Shown here one piece after another: positions 26,532 to 35,240 of a stretch of DNA of 64,000 nucleotides. A program made the translations under genes and the position numbers. Every line of letters starts with the position of its first letter. Position 1 is the first letter of the stretch. The stretch comes from Inhella inkyongensis. GTDB taxonomy: Bacteria; Pseudomonadota; Gammaproteobacteria; Burkholderiales; Burkholderiaceae_C. The stretch spans positions 1,116,001-1,180,000 of the forward strand of contig NZ_CP040709.1 of the NCBI RefSeq assembly GCF_005952805.1, written 5' to 3'. The notes beneath the pieces are model-generated. The model had not been told where the DNA came from. It saw only the letters and a list, made by a program, of their open reading frames with translations, and ran no database searches.

Positions 26532-28900
26532 GGCGTGCTCCAGCGCAGTTCGGCCAACAGAGTGCGGCCGGGGTAGGGGTGGCTTTGGAAAGCCTTGGCG
26601 TTGGTGGCGTTGTTCAGGCCCAGGGCCAGCTCCCAGCCGCGTGCGGGGCGCCATAGCGTGCGCAAGTCCAGCAGGCTGAAGCGCGACACGCCGCCATAGA
26701 CGTCGGGGTGGACGTCGCTGTTCGTGGCGCTGTTGTAGGCGCGCCCGCTGACGCGCCAGCTGGCCGAGACCAGGCCCCAGGGCAGCCGGTAGCTGGCCTG
26801 CACATTGGCGCGCAGCTTGGGCACACGGGGCCAGAACTTGCCGACCTGGGCCGGGTCTCGGACGTTGGCCAGCACCTTGGATTCCGCCAGGGTCAGATTG
26901 CTGTCCAGGTTCAGGCCCTTGAACCCCAGGTCCTGCACCTGCCACACCAACTCCAGCGCGCGGGTGCGCACCCGATCCACATTGCTGACGCGGGTGACCG
27001 AGGGGCTGACGGTGGCATCGCTCTGCCGCAGGATGGCGTTGCGCACTTCGTCCTGTACCAGCGCCACGCGCAGCTTGTTGCGGTCGCTGGGCTCCCACTC
27101 GGCGCTCAGCTCCAGCACCGTGCCCTGTTCGGCCTGCAAATTCGGGTCGCTCAGGGTCTGACTGGTGGCGGTGAAGGTGCCGTTGTAGAGCTCCTCGACA
27201 TTGGCAAAGCGCAGGCCGCGGCCCAGGCTGGCCTTGAACAGCCAGTCCTCGCGGGCGGCCCAGGCCAGGCTGGCCTTGGGCGACTCGCCCTGCTGACGTC
27301 GTTCGGCGTGGCGAAGTGTGCGCAGGTACTGTCCGTCGCTCTGCAGTTCGCAGCTTGTCAGGGGGGCGGTGCGGCAACTCGCGGCTCGCAGGACTTGTTC
27401 GCCGGAAAAGGCCTGAAAGTGCTCACTGCGCCAACCCAAGGTCAGGGTCCAGTCCGGCGCCAGCGCCCAAGCGTCTTGAAGATAGAGCGCGCGGATCTCG
27501 GTGCGGCCCCGGTAGGCCTGGTTCAGCGTGAGGCCTTCCACGCGCCAATCGCCGCTCTCCAGGGTGGGACTGTCCAGTCGGTAGCGGTTTTGGTGCAGGC
27601 CAAGGGCAATGCGGTGCTGTTCTCCGCGCCAGAGGCCTTGCAACTCCAAGGTGCCCCAACCGGTGCCGTCGCGCCGCGTTACCGTGCCCTTGCCGCCCGA
27701 GCTGAAAGCCTCGGGGTCCGGGAGGCTGGCCTGGTGGGCGCGATCGTGCGCGATGCGATAGCCCGAGGCCACCAGCGAGGCATTCCAACCCGGCGTCTGG
27801 CGGGTCTTCAGGCTCAGCCCCCACTGCCGATGCGCCTCCTTGCGCAGGCTCGGCGCAAAGGCCGCAGCCGGCAGGGTGAAGCCGCGTTCGGGGTGAGCCG
27901 CATCGCGCACTGCGCCACGCCAGACAAGGGCTCCTTGTGCGTCGCGCAGGAAGCTGCGGTTGTGGCTGTCGCTGTCGTGCTGCCAACCGGCCAGCAGCCA
28001 GCTGGCGCGCCAGCGTGGCCCCAGATCCGCGCCGAGCTTGAGCTTGGCCGTGTGCTGCACGGTGTGGTCGTAGGCACCGGCGTTGGCACCCAACATCGCG
28101 CGCTCTATACCCTGGGGGTCGCGGTCGTAGCGGATGCCGCTGACCGTCACGGCGTTGGCGGCCGGTGCATTCCAGCCCTGGGGCCCCGCCAATAGGTTGA
28201 AGTACTGCATGGGCTGCGAGTGCGCATCCTGCTGGTTCAGGCTCAGGCTGGCCCACAGTCCGGAGCCTCCCCCCGCGTCCCAGCGCTGGGCCAAGTAGGC
28301 GCTGGCCTGCTGGCTGGGCAGGCTGTCGCGCTGCCCATAGAGCTCGAAGTCTTGCTGATGGCGGCTCCAGCGCGCGCTGGCCTCGAAGCGCTGGGGTTCG
28401 CGTTCCGTCACGAAGGCGGTGGCGCCGATGGAGTTCCCGGGCAGCAGGGCCGAGAAGGGGCCTTGCAGCATGTCCACGCGGGCGATTGCCTCTAGTGTCA
28501 CCATGTTCCAGCGCGGGGCGTCAAAGCGGCCGAGGAAGTTGGAGATCAGGTACCCGTCCACATAGGCAAGACCGCGGCTGGGTTGCAGGCTGCCGAAGCT
28601 GCGCCCGCTGATCAGCGCGTTGCGGTCACCCACATAGCGCTTGCGGATCGTCAGGCCGGGAAGTTGGGCCAGCGCATCTTCGGGGTTGATGAGGTTTTGC
28701 AGGCGCAGGTCCTCCGCGCTCAGGCCGCTGAGGTTTCCGGGGGTGTCCACCGGCAGTTGAGCGCGAATGGCACGGCCCACCAGGACCACGGTTTCAAGTT
28801 GGGCGTCGCTGGCCACGCCTTGGGCCAGGGTGGGCAGGGTGAAGCAGGCGGCCAGGGCCGCGCAAAGCGCGCGCGGGCGCGCCGTCAAAGCGTTCGACAT
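26528..28900 (-). CDS. TonB-dependent outer-membrane receptor, probably for copper
   Basis: A 790-residue outer-membrane transporter with a signal peptide (ALCAALAACFTLPTLAQG), a plug domain with NPEDALAQLPGLTIRKRYVGDRN and a 22-strand-type barrel. The barrel ends in the typical C-terminal strand with a terminal aromatic region (LLAELRWSTP; less canonical than the usual final Phe). The substrate cannot be read from sequence. Copper is inferred from its place behind a CruR-type DUF2946 gene and opposite the cytochrome oxidase operon. No Shine-Dalgarno is visible before its ATG; the upstream bases are C-rich instead. Confidence 0.85.
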   Translation of the reverse strand: MSNALTARPRALCAALAACFTLPTLAQGVASDAQLETVVLVGRAIRAQLPVDTPGNLSGLSAEDLRLQNLINPEDALAQLPGLTIRKRYVGDRNALISGRSFGSLQPSRGLAYVDGYLISNFLGRFDAPRWNMVTLEAIARVDMLQGPFSALLPGNSIGATAFVTEREPQRFEASARWSRHQQDFELYGQRDSLPSQQASAYLAQRWDAGGGSGLWASLSLNQQDAHSQPMQYFNLLAGPQGWNAPAANAVTVSGIRYDRDPQGIERAMLGANAGAYDHTVQHTAKLKLGADLGPRWRASWLLAGWQHDSDSHNRSFLRDAQGALVWRGAVRDAAHPERGFTLPAAAFAPSLRKEAHRQWGLSLKTRQTPGWNASLVASGYRIAHDRAHQASLPDPEAFSSGGKGTVTRRDGTGWGTLELQGLWRGEQHRIALGLHQNRYRLDSPTLESGDWRVEGLTLNQAYRGRTEIRALYLQDAWALAPDWTLTLGWRSEHFQAFSGEQVLRAASCRTAPLTSCELQSDGQYLRTLRHAERRQQGESPKASLAWAAREDWLFKASLGRGLRFANVEELYNGTFTATSQTLSDPNLQAEQGTVLELSAEWEPSDRNKLRVALVQDEVRNAILRQSDATVSPSVTRVSNVDRVRTRALELVWQVQDLGFKGLNLDSNLTLAESKVLANVRDPAQVGKFWPRVPKLRANVQASYRLPWGLVSASWRVSGRAYNSATNSDVHPDVYGGVSRFSLLDLRTLWRPARGWELALGLNNATNAKAFQSHPYPGRTLLAELRWSTP

Positions 28901-28966
28901 GGAAGGGGGTCTCGACGTGAAGGAGCTCGCCCGGCGGGCAGGCGAGGCGGGGCTTCAGCGCGAGGG
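28901..28966 (-). promoter_or_regulatory. C-rich spacer between cruR-like gene and receptor, candidate Rho loading region
   Basis: Read on the minus strand, the bases after the DUF2946 RAPP codons are rich in C (GAAGCCCCGCCTCGCC, GAGACCCCCTTCC) and contain no GGAG-type ribosome site. In the described CruR system, Rho terminates transcription between the first and second genes when copper is present. This segment is in the right place; a true rut site has not been shown. Confidence 0.45.
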
Positions 28967-29314
28967 TGGGGGTGCGCGGGCCGGCGGTAGGCCGCACAGG
29001 CTGGGGCGGGCTGCGTCAGTCGGCAGGGTCGCGCTCTGGACCTGACTGAGGGCTGCGAGGTGCGGCAGTGCCGCTGGGGCTGGGTTGCCGCCCAGGCTCT
29101 GGCTCAGTGAGCCGCAGGCCGAGCAGTGCTCAAACCAGCCGTGCGCGGGGGCGCGTTTGCTGGTTCCGCTATCAGGCGCCCGACAAACCCCAGTGAGCGG
29201 GTCGCCCTGGCCCAGAGCCACGCTGACCACGGGGGCCAGCAGACCCAGCACCATGGCCACCAGCGCCAGGTAGCGGGCGGTCAGGCTGGGGGAATTTGGG
29301 CGACTCAGACTCAT
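28955..29314 (-). CDS. cruR: CruR-type DUF2946 copper-responsive leader protein
   Basis: A 119-residue DUF2946 protein. It has a hydrophobic signal or anchor (YLALVAMVLGLLAPVVSVAL, residues 15-34), HCSAC at 63-67 (the CxxC copper-sensing motif) and, six residues before the C-terminus, RAPP (113-116). From memory, in Bordetella pertussis the founding member CruR stalls on its RAPP motif. Copper binding to the CxxC of the nascent chain relieves the stall and causes Rho-dependent termination before the TonB receptor gene. All these parts are present here in the same order. The symbol is given by analogy. Confidence 0.82.
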   Translation of the reverse strand: MSLSRPNSPSLTARYLALVAMVLGLLAPVVSVALGQGDPLTGVCRAPDSGTSKRAPAHGWFEHCSACGSLSQSLGGNPAPAALPHLAALSQVQSATLPTDAARPSLCGLPPARAPPPSR

Positions 29315-29323
29315 CAGGACGTC

Positions 29324-29329
29324 ATTCTA
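29324..29329 (-). promoter_or_regulatory. Putative -10 box TAGAAT of the copper operon
   Basis: On the minus strand CCTAGAATGACGTCCTG runs straight into the ATG at 29314, leaving nine bases between the hexamer and the start codon. Transcription would begin about two or three bases before the ATG, so the mRNA would be nearly leaderless. Confidence 0.5.
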
Positions 29330-29469
29330 GGAAGGGGGTCTGCAGGGCCGCCTTGTTCTGCTTCAACCTTGTCTTCTGCGTCGTATCAAGGTCGGTCTTT
29401 GGGGCTTCGCCGGGTTTACCCGAGCTTGTTCTGCGTCAAGGCGCCCCCAGGGCGTTTGGGCCATGCGCA

Positions 29470-29475
29470 TAGAAT
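29470..29475 (+). promoter_or_regulatory. Putative -10 box TAGAAT of the cox operon
   Basis: CATAGAATGCGCCGCC lies 105 bases before the coxB ATG, within the 265-base gap opposite the copper operon. It fits the recurring motif. Confidence 0.5.
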
Positions 29476-29488
29476 GCGCCGCCTTTTC

Positions 29489-29514
29489 GGCCGAGCCCTT
29501 TGGGGGTCTCGGCC
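29489..29514 (+). other. Stem-loop in the coxB leader
   Basis: GGCCGAG (29489-29495) pairs with CTCGGCC (29508-29514) around a 12-base loop, a few bases after the predicted transcription start of the cox operon. There is no T-run, so it may protect the mRNA 5' end or take part in regulation. Confidence 0.4.
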
Positions 29515-29579
29515 TTGCGTCCGTGGCTCAAGCGAAAGCCGCCCGGCGCGACCCGCAGCAACCGGAGTCGAACCGCAGA

Positions 29580-30773
29580 ATGAACAACGCACACAAAACC
29601 CTGCAGAGCATCGGGCGTCTGGCGCAAGCCGGCCTGGCTCTGACGACCCTGGTGGGGGCGCATGCCGCCCTGGCCGCATCCAAGGTGAATGACCTGCCCG
29701 GCGGTCCGGCGGTCAATCAGATCGATCTGCACCCGCCGGTGACCAAGATCGCGGCGTGGCAGATGGATCTGCACGTCATGATGATGTGGATCTGTACCGC
29801 CATCTTCGTCGCCGTGTTCGGCGTGATGTTTTATTCGATCTTCAAACACCGCAAATCGCGCGGCGCCAAGCCGGCCGACTTCCATGAGTCGGTGGCCGTC
29901 GAGATCGCCTGGACCGTGGTGCCCTTCCTGATCGTGATCGCCATGGCCCTGCCGGCCACCAAGGTGGTGGTGGCGATGAAGGACACGACGAACGCCGACA
30001 TCACCATCAAGGCCACCGGCTATCAGTGGAAGTGGGGCTATGACTATCTGAACGGCGAGGGCAAGGGCATCGGCTTCCTGTCCACGCTGGATCCGGCCCA
30101 GCGCGAGCAAAGCGACAGCGGCAAGCCCGAGCCGGTGGATAACTACCTGCTGAAGGTGGACGAGCCCCTGGTGGTGCCGGTGGACAAGAAGATCCGCATC
30201 ATCACCACCGCCAACGACGTGATCCACGCCTGGATGGTGCCGGCCTTCGGCGTCAAGCAAGACGCCATCCCCGGCTTCGTGCGCGACACCTGGTTCCGTG
30301 CCGAGAAGGTGGGCGACTACTACGGCCAGTGCGCCGAGCTGTGTGGCAAGGAACACGCCTACATGCCCATCCATGTGAAGGTGCTGTCGGCCGCTGACTA
30401 CAGCGCCTGGGCCGAGAAGAAGCTGAAGGAAGCAGCGGCCAAAGCCGACGATCCGAGCAAGGAATGGAAGCTGGAAGAGCTGATCGCCCGTGGCGAGAAG
30501 GTCTACAACGCCAACTGCGCCGCCTGCCACCGTGCGGACGGCAAGGGCGCCGGTCCGATCAAGCCGCTGGACGGCTCGGCCGTGGTGCTGGATGCCGACA
30601 AGGCCAAGCAGATCGCCATCCTGCTCAACGGCGCAGGCAACGGCGCCATGCCGGCCTGGAAGCAGCTCAGCGACACCGAGCTGGCTGCCGTCATCACCTA
30701 CACGAAGAACAGCTGGTCGAACAAGACCGGTCAGATCGTGCAGCCGGCCGAGATGGTCGCTGCCCGCAAGTGA
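29580..30773 (+). CDS. coxB: Cytochrome c oxidase subunit II with fused cytochrome c domain
   Basis: A 397-residue subunit of the caa3/aa3 oxidase. It has a signal peptide, two membrane helices (about 66-88 and 105-127) and a cupredoxin domain with the CuA site (His217, then C251, C255, H259, M262 in CAELCGKEHAYM). A C-terminal cytochrome c domain carries CAACH at 313-317. It accepts electrons from cytochrome c and passes them to CoxA. The ATG at 29580 is chosen because MNNAHKTLQS leads into the signal peptide; GGAG lies somewhat far upstream. Confidence 0.97.
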   Translation: MNNAHKTLQSIGRLAQAGLALTTLVGAHAALAASKVNDLPGGPAVNQIDLHPPVTKIAAWQMDLHVMMMWICTAIFVAVFGVMFYSIFKHRKSRGAKPADFHESVAVEIAWTVVPFLIVIAMALPATKVVVAMKDTTNADITIKATGYQWKWGYDYLNGEGKGIGFLSTLDPAQREQSDSGKPEPVDNYLLKVDEPLVVPVDKKIRIITTANDVIHAWMVPAFGVKQDAIPGFVRDTWFRAEKVGDYYGQCAELCGKEHAYMPIHVKVLSAADYSAWAEKKLKEAAAKADDPSKEWKLEELIARGEKVYNANCAACHRADGKGAGPIKPLDGSAVVLDADKAKQIAILLNGAGNGAMPAWKQLSDTELAAVITYTKNSWSNKTGQIVQPAEMVAARK

Positions 30774-30789
30774 TCACTAAGGATTTCAT

Positions 30790-32415
30790 ATGAGCGCAGT
30801 GCTTGATCACGGCCACGGCCACCACGATCACCACGACGACCACCACCACGCCCCCACGGGCTGGCGCCGTTGGGTCTTCGCCACCAACCACAAGGACATC
30901 GGCACCCTGTACCTGCTGTTCGCCTTCACCATGCTGATGGTGGGTGGCGTGTTGGCGCTGCTGATCCGCCTGGAGCTGTTCGAGCCGGGTCTGCAGTTCT
31001 TCAACCCCGAGCGCTTCAACCAGTTCACGACCATGCACGGTCTGATCATGGTGTTCGGCGCCATCATGCCGGCCTTCGTGGGCTTCGCGAACTGGATGAT
31101 TCCGCTGCAGATCGGTGCATCGGACATGGCCTTCGCGCGCATGAACAACTTCAGCTTCTGGCTGATGATCCCCGCCGCGATCATGCTGGTGGCCAGCTTC
31201 TTCATGCCCGGTGGCGCTCCCGCCGCGGGCTGGACGCTGTACGCGCCGCTGACCCTGCAGATGGGCCCGTCAATGGATGCTGGCATCTTTGCCATGCACA
31301 TCCTCGGCGCCAGCTCCATCATGGGCTCGATCAACATCATCGTCACCATCCTGAACATGCGCGCTCCGGGCATGACCTTGATGAAGATGCCGATGTTCGC
31401 CTGGACCTGGCTGATCACCGCCTACCTGCTGATCGCCGTGATGCCGGTGCTGGCCGGTGCCATCACGATGACCCTGACGGATCGTCACTTCGGCACCACC
31501 TTCTTCAACCCCGCCGGCGGTGGTGACCCGGTGATGTACCAGCACATCTTCTGGTTCTTCGGTCACCCCGAGGTCTACATCATGATCTTGCCGGCCTTCG
31601 GCATCGTCAGCCAGATCGTGCCGGCCTTTGCGCGCAAGAAGCTGTTCGGCTATGCATCGATGGTGTACGCCACGGCCTCGATCGCCATCCTGTCCTTCAT
31701 CGTGTGGGCCCACCACATGTTCGCCACCGGCATGCCGGTGACGGGTCAGCTGTTCTTCATGTACGCCACGATGCTGATCGCCGTGCCCACGGGCGTGAAG
31801 ATCTTCAACTGGCTGGCCACGATGTGGCGCGGTTCGATGACCTTCGAGACCCCGATGCTGTGGTCGGTGGGTTTCATCTTCGTGTTCACCATGGGTGGCT
31901 TCACCGGCCTGATCTGCGCGATGGCCCCCATCGACATCCAGATCCAGGACACCTACTACGTGGTGGCGCACTTCCACTACGTGCTGGTGGCCGGCTCGCT
32001 GTTTGCGCTGTTCGCGGGCGTTTATTACTGGGGCCCGAAGTGGTCGGGCGTGATGATTTCGGAGTTGCGCGGCAAGATCCACTTCTGGGGCTCGCTGATC
32101 TTCTTCAACATCACCTTCTTCCCGATGCACTTCCTGGGCCTGGCCGGCATGCCGCGTCGCTATGCCGACTACCCGATGCAGTTCGCTGACTTCAATGCGG
32201 TGGCCTCGATCGGTGCCTTCGGTTTCGGTCTGATGCAGGTCTACTTCTTCCTGGCCGTGGCGCTGCCCATGCTGCGCGGCAAGGGTGAGAAGGCCCCGCA
32301 GAAGCCTTGGGAAGCGGCCGAGGGCCTGGAGTGGGAAGTGCCGTCGCCGGCGCCCTTCCACACCTTTGAGAACCCGCCCAAGCTGGACGCCACCGCTACC
32401 AAGGTGATCGGCTGA
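30790..32415 (+). CDS. coxA: Cytochrome c oxidase subunit I
   Basis: The 541-residue core subunit with twelve membrane helices, haem a, haem a3 and CuB. Signatures are [12 protein letters not shown] near the start and [14 protein letters not shown] around the CuB/Tyr-His site, then [10 protein letters not shown] and the haem ligands in AHFHYVLV. The N-terminal tail is unusually His-rich ([14 protein letters not shown], residues 7-20), which may bind copper or another metal. It lies 16 bases after coxB and overlaps the next small gene by one base. Confidence 0.98.
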   Translation: MSAVLDHGHGHHDHHDDHHHAPTGWRRWVFATNHKDIGTLYLLFAFTMLMVGGVLALLIRLELFEPGLQFFNPERFNQFTTMHGLIMVFGAIMPAFVGFANWMIPLQIGASDMAFARMNNFSFWLMIPAAIMLVASFFMPGGAPAAGWTLYAPLTLQMGPSMDAGIFAMHILGASSIMGSINIIVTILNMRAPGMTLMKMPMFAWTWLITAYLLIAVMPVLAGAITMTLTDRHFGTTFFNPAGGGDPVMYQHIFWFFGHPEVYIMILPAFGIVSQIVPAFARKKLFGYASMVYATASIAILSFIVWAHHMFATGMPVTGQLFFMYATMLIAVPTGVKIFNWLATMWRGSMTFETPMLWSVGFIFVFTMGGFTGLICAMAPIDIQIQDTYYVVAHFHYVLVAGSLFALFAGVYYWGPKWSGVMISELRGKIHFWGSLIFFNITFFPMHFLGLAGMPRRYADYPMQFADFNAVASIGAFGFGLMQVYFFLAVALPMLRGKGEKAPQKPWEAAEGLEWEVPSPAPFHTFENPPKLDATATKVIG

Positions 32416-32519
32416 TGAGTCCTGAGCAGCAAAAGGCCAACCGCAAGCTGGGCCTGATCCTGCTCAGCGTGGCCCTGGCCTTTGGCCTGGGCTTCATGGC
32501 CAAGATGATTTGGTTGTGA
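32415..32519 (+). CDS. Cytochrome oxidase small assembly protein (34 residues)
   Basis: A very short gene just after cox[15 protein letters not shown] followed by one hydrophobic helix (ILLSVALAFGLGFMAKMIWL). Its ATG shares a base with the coxA stop, and its TGA overlaps the ctaG ATG. Burkholderiales genomes commonly annotate a protein of this size at this position as a small assembly protein. The role in oxidase assembly is inferred from position only. Confidence 0.85.
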   Translation: MSPEQQKANRKLGLILLSVALAFGLGFMAKMIWL

Positions 32520-33076
32520 TGAAGGCCACCTGGGTCCAGCGTCTGCGCCTCGCCAACCGTCAGCTGGTGTTCAAGCTGACGGTGATCGTGGCCCTGATGT
32601 TTGGCTTTGGCTATGCCTTGGTGCCCATGTACCGCGCGATCTGCGAGGCCCTGGGCATCAATGTGCTGAGCCTGGCCGAACGCAAGGAGCAGGCCAAGAA
32701 CACCCAGGTCGACAAATCGCGCCTGATCACCATCGAGTTTGATGCCAACTCGCGCGGACCCTGGGACTTCAAGCCGGCCATCAGCCAGCTCAAGGTCCAT
32801 CCGGGCGAGATGGCGACGGTGATGTATACCTTCCGCAACCGGCAGGACTACGCGATGGCGGCGCAGGCGATCCCGAGCTATGCACCGATGCAGGCGAGCA
32901 GCCACTTCAACAAGTTGGAGTGCTTCTGCTTCAACGAGTACACGCTGGCAGCCGGTGAGAGCAAGGAGTGGCCGGTGGTCTTTGTGGTGGACCCCAAGCT
33001 GCCCAAGGATGTGCACACCATCACCTTGTCCTACACCTTCTTCGAGGTGCCGGGCAAGAAGCTGGCGGGGCTCTGA
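32519..33076 (+). CDS. ctaG: Cytochrome c oxidase assembly protein CtaG/Cox11
   Basis: A 185-residue copper chaperone that inserts CuB into subunit I. It has one N-terminal membrane helix (LTVIVALMFGFGYALVPMYRA) and a periplasmic domain with the paired copper-binding ECFCF (Cys135, Cys137), plus Cys42 near the membrane (YRAICEALG). The ATG overlaps the preceding 34-residue gene's stop (TGATG). The DUF2970 gene follows with no gap. Confidence 0.96.
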   Translation: MKATWVQRLRLANRQLVFKLTVIVALMFGFGYALVPMYRAICEALGINVLSLAERKEQAKNTQVDKSRLITIEFDANSRGPWDFKPAISQLKVHPGEMATVMYTFRNRQDYAMAAQAIPSYAPMQASSHFNKLECFCFNEYTLAAGESKEWPVVFVVDPKLPKDVHTITLSYTFFEVPGKKLAGL

Positions 33077-33316
33077 GTGGCTGAGCCGATTGATGAGTTG
33101 AAGGAGGCTGTCGCGCGTCCGATGTCCTTTGGGCAAACGGTGCGCGCAGTGGCCTGGAGTTTTTTTGGCGTGCGCAAGGGCGCTGAGCACGAGGCCGATA
33201 TGGCCAAGCTCAACCCGGTACACGTGATCATTGCTGGGGTGATTGGCGCCGCACTGTTCGTGCTGACGCTGGTGGCCCTGGTGCGCTGGGTGATTGCCTC
33301 GGGCGTCGCCAGCTAA
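33077..33316 (+). CDS. DUF2970-family small membrane protein
   Basis: A 79-residue protein starting with GTG directly after the ctaG stop. The first half carries FGQTVRAVAWSFFGVRKGA, typical of DUF2970, and the end is one membrane helix (VIIAGVIGAALFVLTLVALVRWV). Members sit between ctaG and coxC in many Burkholderiales; the function is unknown. Confidence 0.88.
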   Translation: MAEPIDELKEAVARPMSFGQTVRAVAWSFFGVRKGAEHEADMAKLNPVHVIIAGVIGAALFVLTLVALVRWVIASGVAS

Positions 33317-33351
33317 TCTGTTAGAGAAGAACCGTTCGAGGAGAACCTTAG

Positions 33352-34233
33352 ATGGCAGCAGCAAGCCCCGGGGCCGCGCCCCATTACTTTGTGCCTGGCC
33401 CGTCCCGTCATCCGGTGATGGCGTCCATCGGCCTGTTCTTCGTCGTCCTTGGCGCGGGCCAATGGGTGAATGGTCACGGCTGGGGGGCGTACTCCCTACT
33501 GTTCGGCCTGCTGTGGTGGGGCTTCGTGCTCAAGCAGTGGTTCGGTGACGCCATCCGCGAGAGCGAAGGTGGCCTCTACAGCGACCGCATCGATGTCTCC
33601 TTCCGCTGGAGCATGGGCTGGTTCATCTTCTCGGAAGTGATGTTCTTCGCCGCCTTCTTCGGCGCGCTCTACTGGGCCCGCGTGCACTCGGTGCCCACCC
33701 TGGGCAATGCCGAACACGCGCTGCTGTGGCCCGACTTCAAGGCCCTGTGGCCGAGCAGCAACCCGGGCTTTACGGCGGCGCCGGCCGGCACCATCGAGGC
33801 CTTCCAGACCATCGGTCCCTGGCCGCTGCCGACCGTCAACACCGCCCTGCTGTTGACCTCGGGCGTGACGCTGACGATCGCGCACCACGCGCTGATCGCT
33901 GGCAACCGCAGCAAAACCATCAAGTTCATGTGGCTGACCGTGCTGCTGGGCATCATCTTCCTGTTCGTGCAGGGCTATGAGTACGCGCATGCTTACCGCG
34001 ACCTGAACCTGAAGCTGAGCTCTGGCATCTTCGGCTCCACCTTCTTCATGCTGACCGGCTTCCACGGCTTCCACGTGTTCGTCGGCATGCTGATGCTGCT
34101 CTTCATCACCCTGCGCCTGCAAAAGGGCCACTTCACGCCGCAGCGCCACTTCGGTTTCGAGGGCGCGGCCTGGTACTGGCACTTCGTGGACGTGGTCTGG
34201 CTGGGTCTCTACGTCATCGTCTACTGGATGTAA
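33352..34233 (+). CDS. coxC: Cytochrome c oxidase subunit III
   Basis: A 293-residue subunit with seven membrane helices. Typical segments are RHPVMASIGLFFVVLGAG-type sequence at the start, RWSMGWFIFSEVMFFAAFFGALYW, the LQGYEY-like VQGYEYAHAYRDLN, and ending WYWHFVDVVWLGLYVIVYW. It stabilises the core and its bound lipid. GAGGAG lies before the ATG. A strong bidirectional terminator follows. Confidence 0.98.
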   Translation: MAAASPGAAPHYFVPGPSRHPVMASIGLFFVVLGAGQWVNGHGWGAYSLLFGLLWWGFVLKQWFGDAIRESEGGLYSDRIDVSFRWSMGWFIFSEVMFFAAFFGALYWARVHSVPTLGNAEHALLWPDFKALWPSSNPGFTAAPAGTIEAFQTIGPWPLPTVNTALLLTSGVTLTIAHHALIAGNRSKTIKFMWLTVLLGIIFLFVQGYEYAHAYRDLNLKLSSGIFGSTFFMLTGFHGFHVFVGMLMLLFITLRLQKGHFTPQRHFGFEGAAWYWHFVDVVWLGLYVIVYWM

Positions 34234-34248
34234 GACAGAACGCCCAGT

Positions 34249-34278
34249 AAAAAGGCGCCGCGGATGCGGCGCCTTTTT
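34249..34278. terminator. Bidirectional intrinsic terminator after coxC
   Basis: AAAAAGGCGCCGC (34249-34261), loop GGAT, and GCGGCGCCTTTTT (34266-34278) form a perfect 13-base inverted repeat with A- and T-runs. It can end coxC transcription on the plus strand and the small minus-strand gene from the other side. Confidence 0.92.
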
Positions 34279-34301
34279 CATTGGGAGTGCAACGACTTTC
34301 G

Positions 34302-34523
34302 TCAGCGGCCCAGAGGAACGCCTCGAGGTTCGATCCAGCCCTGGCTCCAGGCCAGCAGGATCATCAGAAACAGAGCGACCGAGATGCCGACCCGCCAAGC
34401 CAGAGCGCGGGCCATGGTTTTGGGCGCATCCTCTTTGGACTGCGGGCGCTTGAGCATAAAGAACCCGGCCGCGGCCAGGGCACCCAGAATGCCGATGAAG
34501 GCGATCAGAAATATCCAGTTCAT
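34302..34523 (-). CDS. Twin-transmembrane (DUF2909-like) small protein
   Basis: A protein of about 73 residues with two hydrophobic helices (MNWIFLIAFIGILGALAAAGFFML and a second VGISVALFLMILLAW) joined by a short polar loop (KRPQSKEDAPKTM). Small twin-TM proteins occur at this place in cox clusters of this group. It is divergent from surf1, whose ATG is only about a dozen bases away. The start could also be GTG 34532. No function is known. Confidence 0.75.
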   Translation of the reverse strand: MNWIFLIAFIGILGALAAAGFFMLKRPQSKEDAPKTMARALAWRVGISVALFLMILLAWSQGWIEPRGVPLGR

Positions 34524-34535
34524 AGGGCGCACTGT

Positions 34536-35240
34536 ATGAGGACTTCGCGGGCAGCCATGCTGGGCCTGACACTGCTTGGGGTGGCAGCCACGGCGGCTCT
34601 TGGGATGTGGCAGTTGGGCCGTGCGCAGGACAAGTTGCAGCGTCAGGCCCAGTTGCAGGCGGCGCAGCAGGCCTCGGCCTTGACCGCTACCGAGTTACTG
34701 GCAGAACCCCGCGGCCCCTGGTTGCAGCGCGAGGCCGTCCTGCACGGGCGCTGGATGCCCGAGCAGCAGATCTGGCTGGACAACCGTCCGCACGACCGGC
34801 GTGTGGGCACCTTGCTGCTGACCCCACTGCGCTTGCAAGGCGGGGCCGTGATCTGGGTGCAGCGCGGCTGGCAGGCACGGGCGCCGGGTCAGCATGCCGT
34901 ACCGCCCTGGCCCCCGACGCCGGATACAGACGTTCAGGTGCGAGGGCGATTGGCCCTACACGCCTCACAGGCCTATGCGATGGGGCCTGAAGGCAGCGGC
35001 GCACTGAGACAAAATCTCGACCTCGCCGCCAGCCGGTCGGCCCTGGGCGTCACGCCACTGCCCTGGGTGCTGTGGCAGATCGGTCCGGACTGCGCACCCC
35101 TGCGCTGCGACTGGCCGGAGCCCGATAGCGGCGTTCACAAACACTGGGGCTATGCCGCGCAATGGTTTGCGCTGGCGGCCCTGATCCTGGGTCTTTATGT
35201 CTGGTACCAACACCTCCGCCCCGCACGCGCCAAGCGCTGA
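34536..35240 (+). CDS. surf1: SURF1 family cytochrome oxidase assembly factor
   Basis: A 234-residue protein with an N-terminal and a C-terminal membrane helix around a periplasmic domain: ALGMWQLGRAQDK, then VQRGWQARA and a late HWGYAAQWFALAALILGLYVWY. SURF1 helps place haem a in subunit I. It overlaps the next gene by 44 bases in another frame. Confidence 0.93.
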   Translation: MRTSRAAMLGLTLLGVAATAALGMWQLGRAQDKLQRQAQLQAAQQASALTATELLAEPRGPWLQREAVLHGRWMPEQQIWLDNRPHDRRVGTLLLTPLRLQGGAVIWVQRGWQARAPGQHAVPPWPPTPDTDVQVRGRLALHASQAYAMGPEGSGALRQNLDLAASRSALGVTPLPWVLWQIGPDCAPLRCDWPEPDSGVHKHWGYAAQWFALAALILGLYVWYQHLRPARAKR

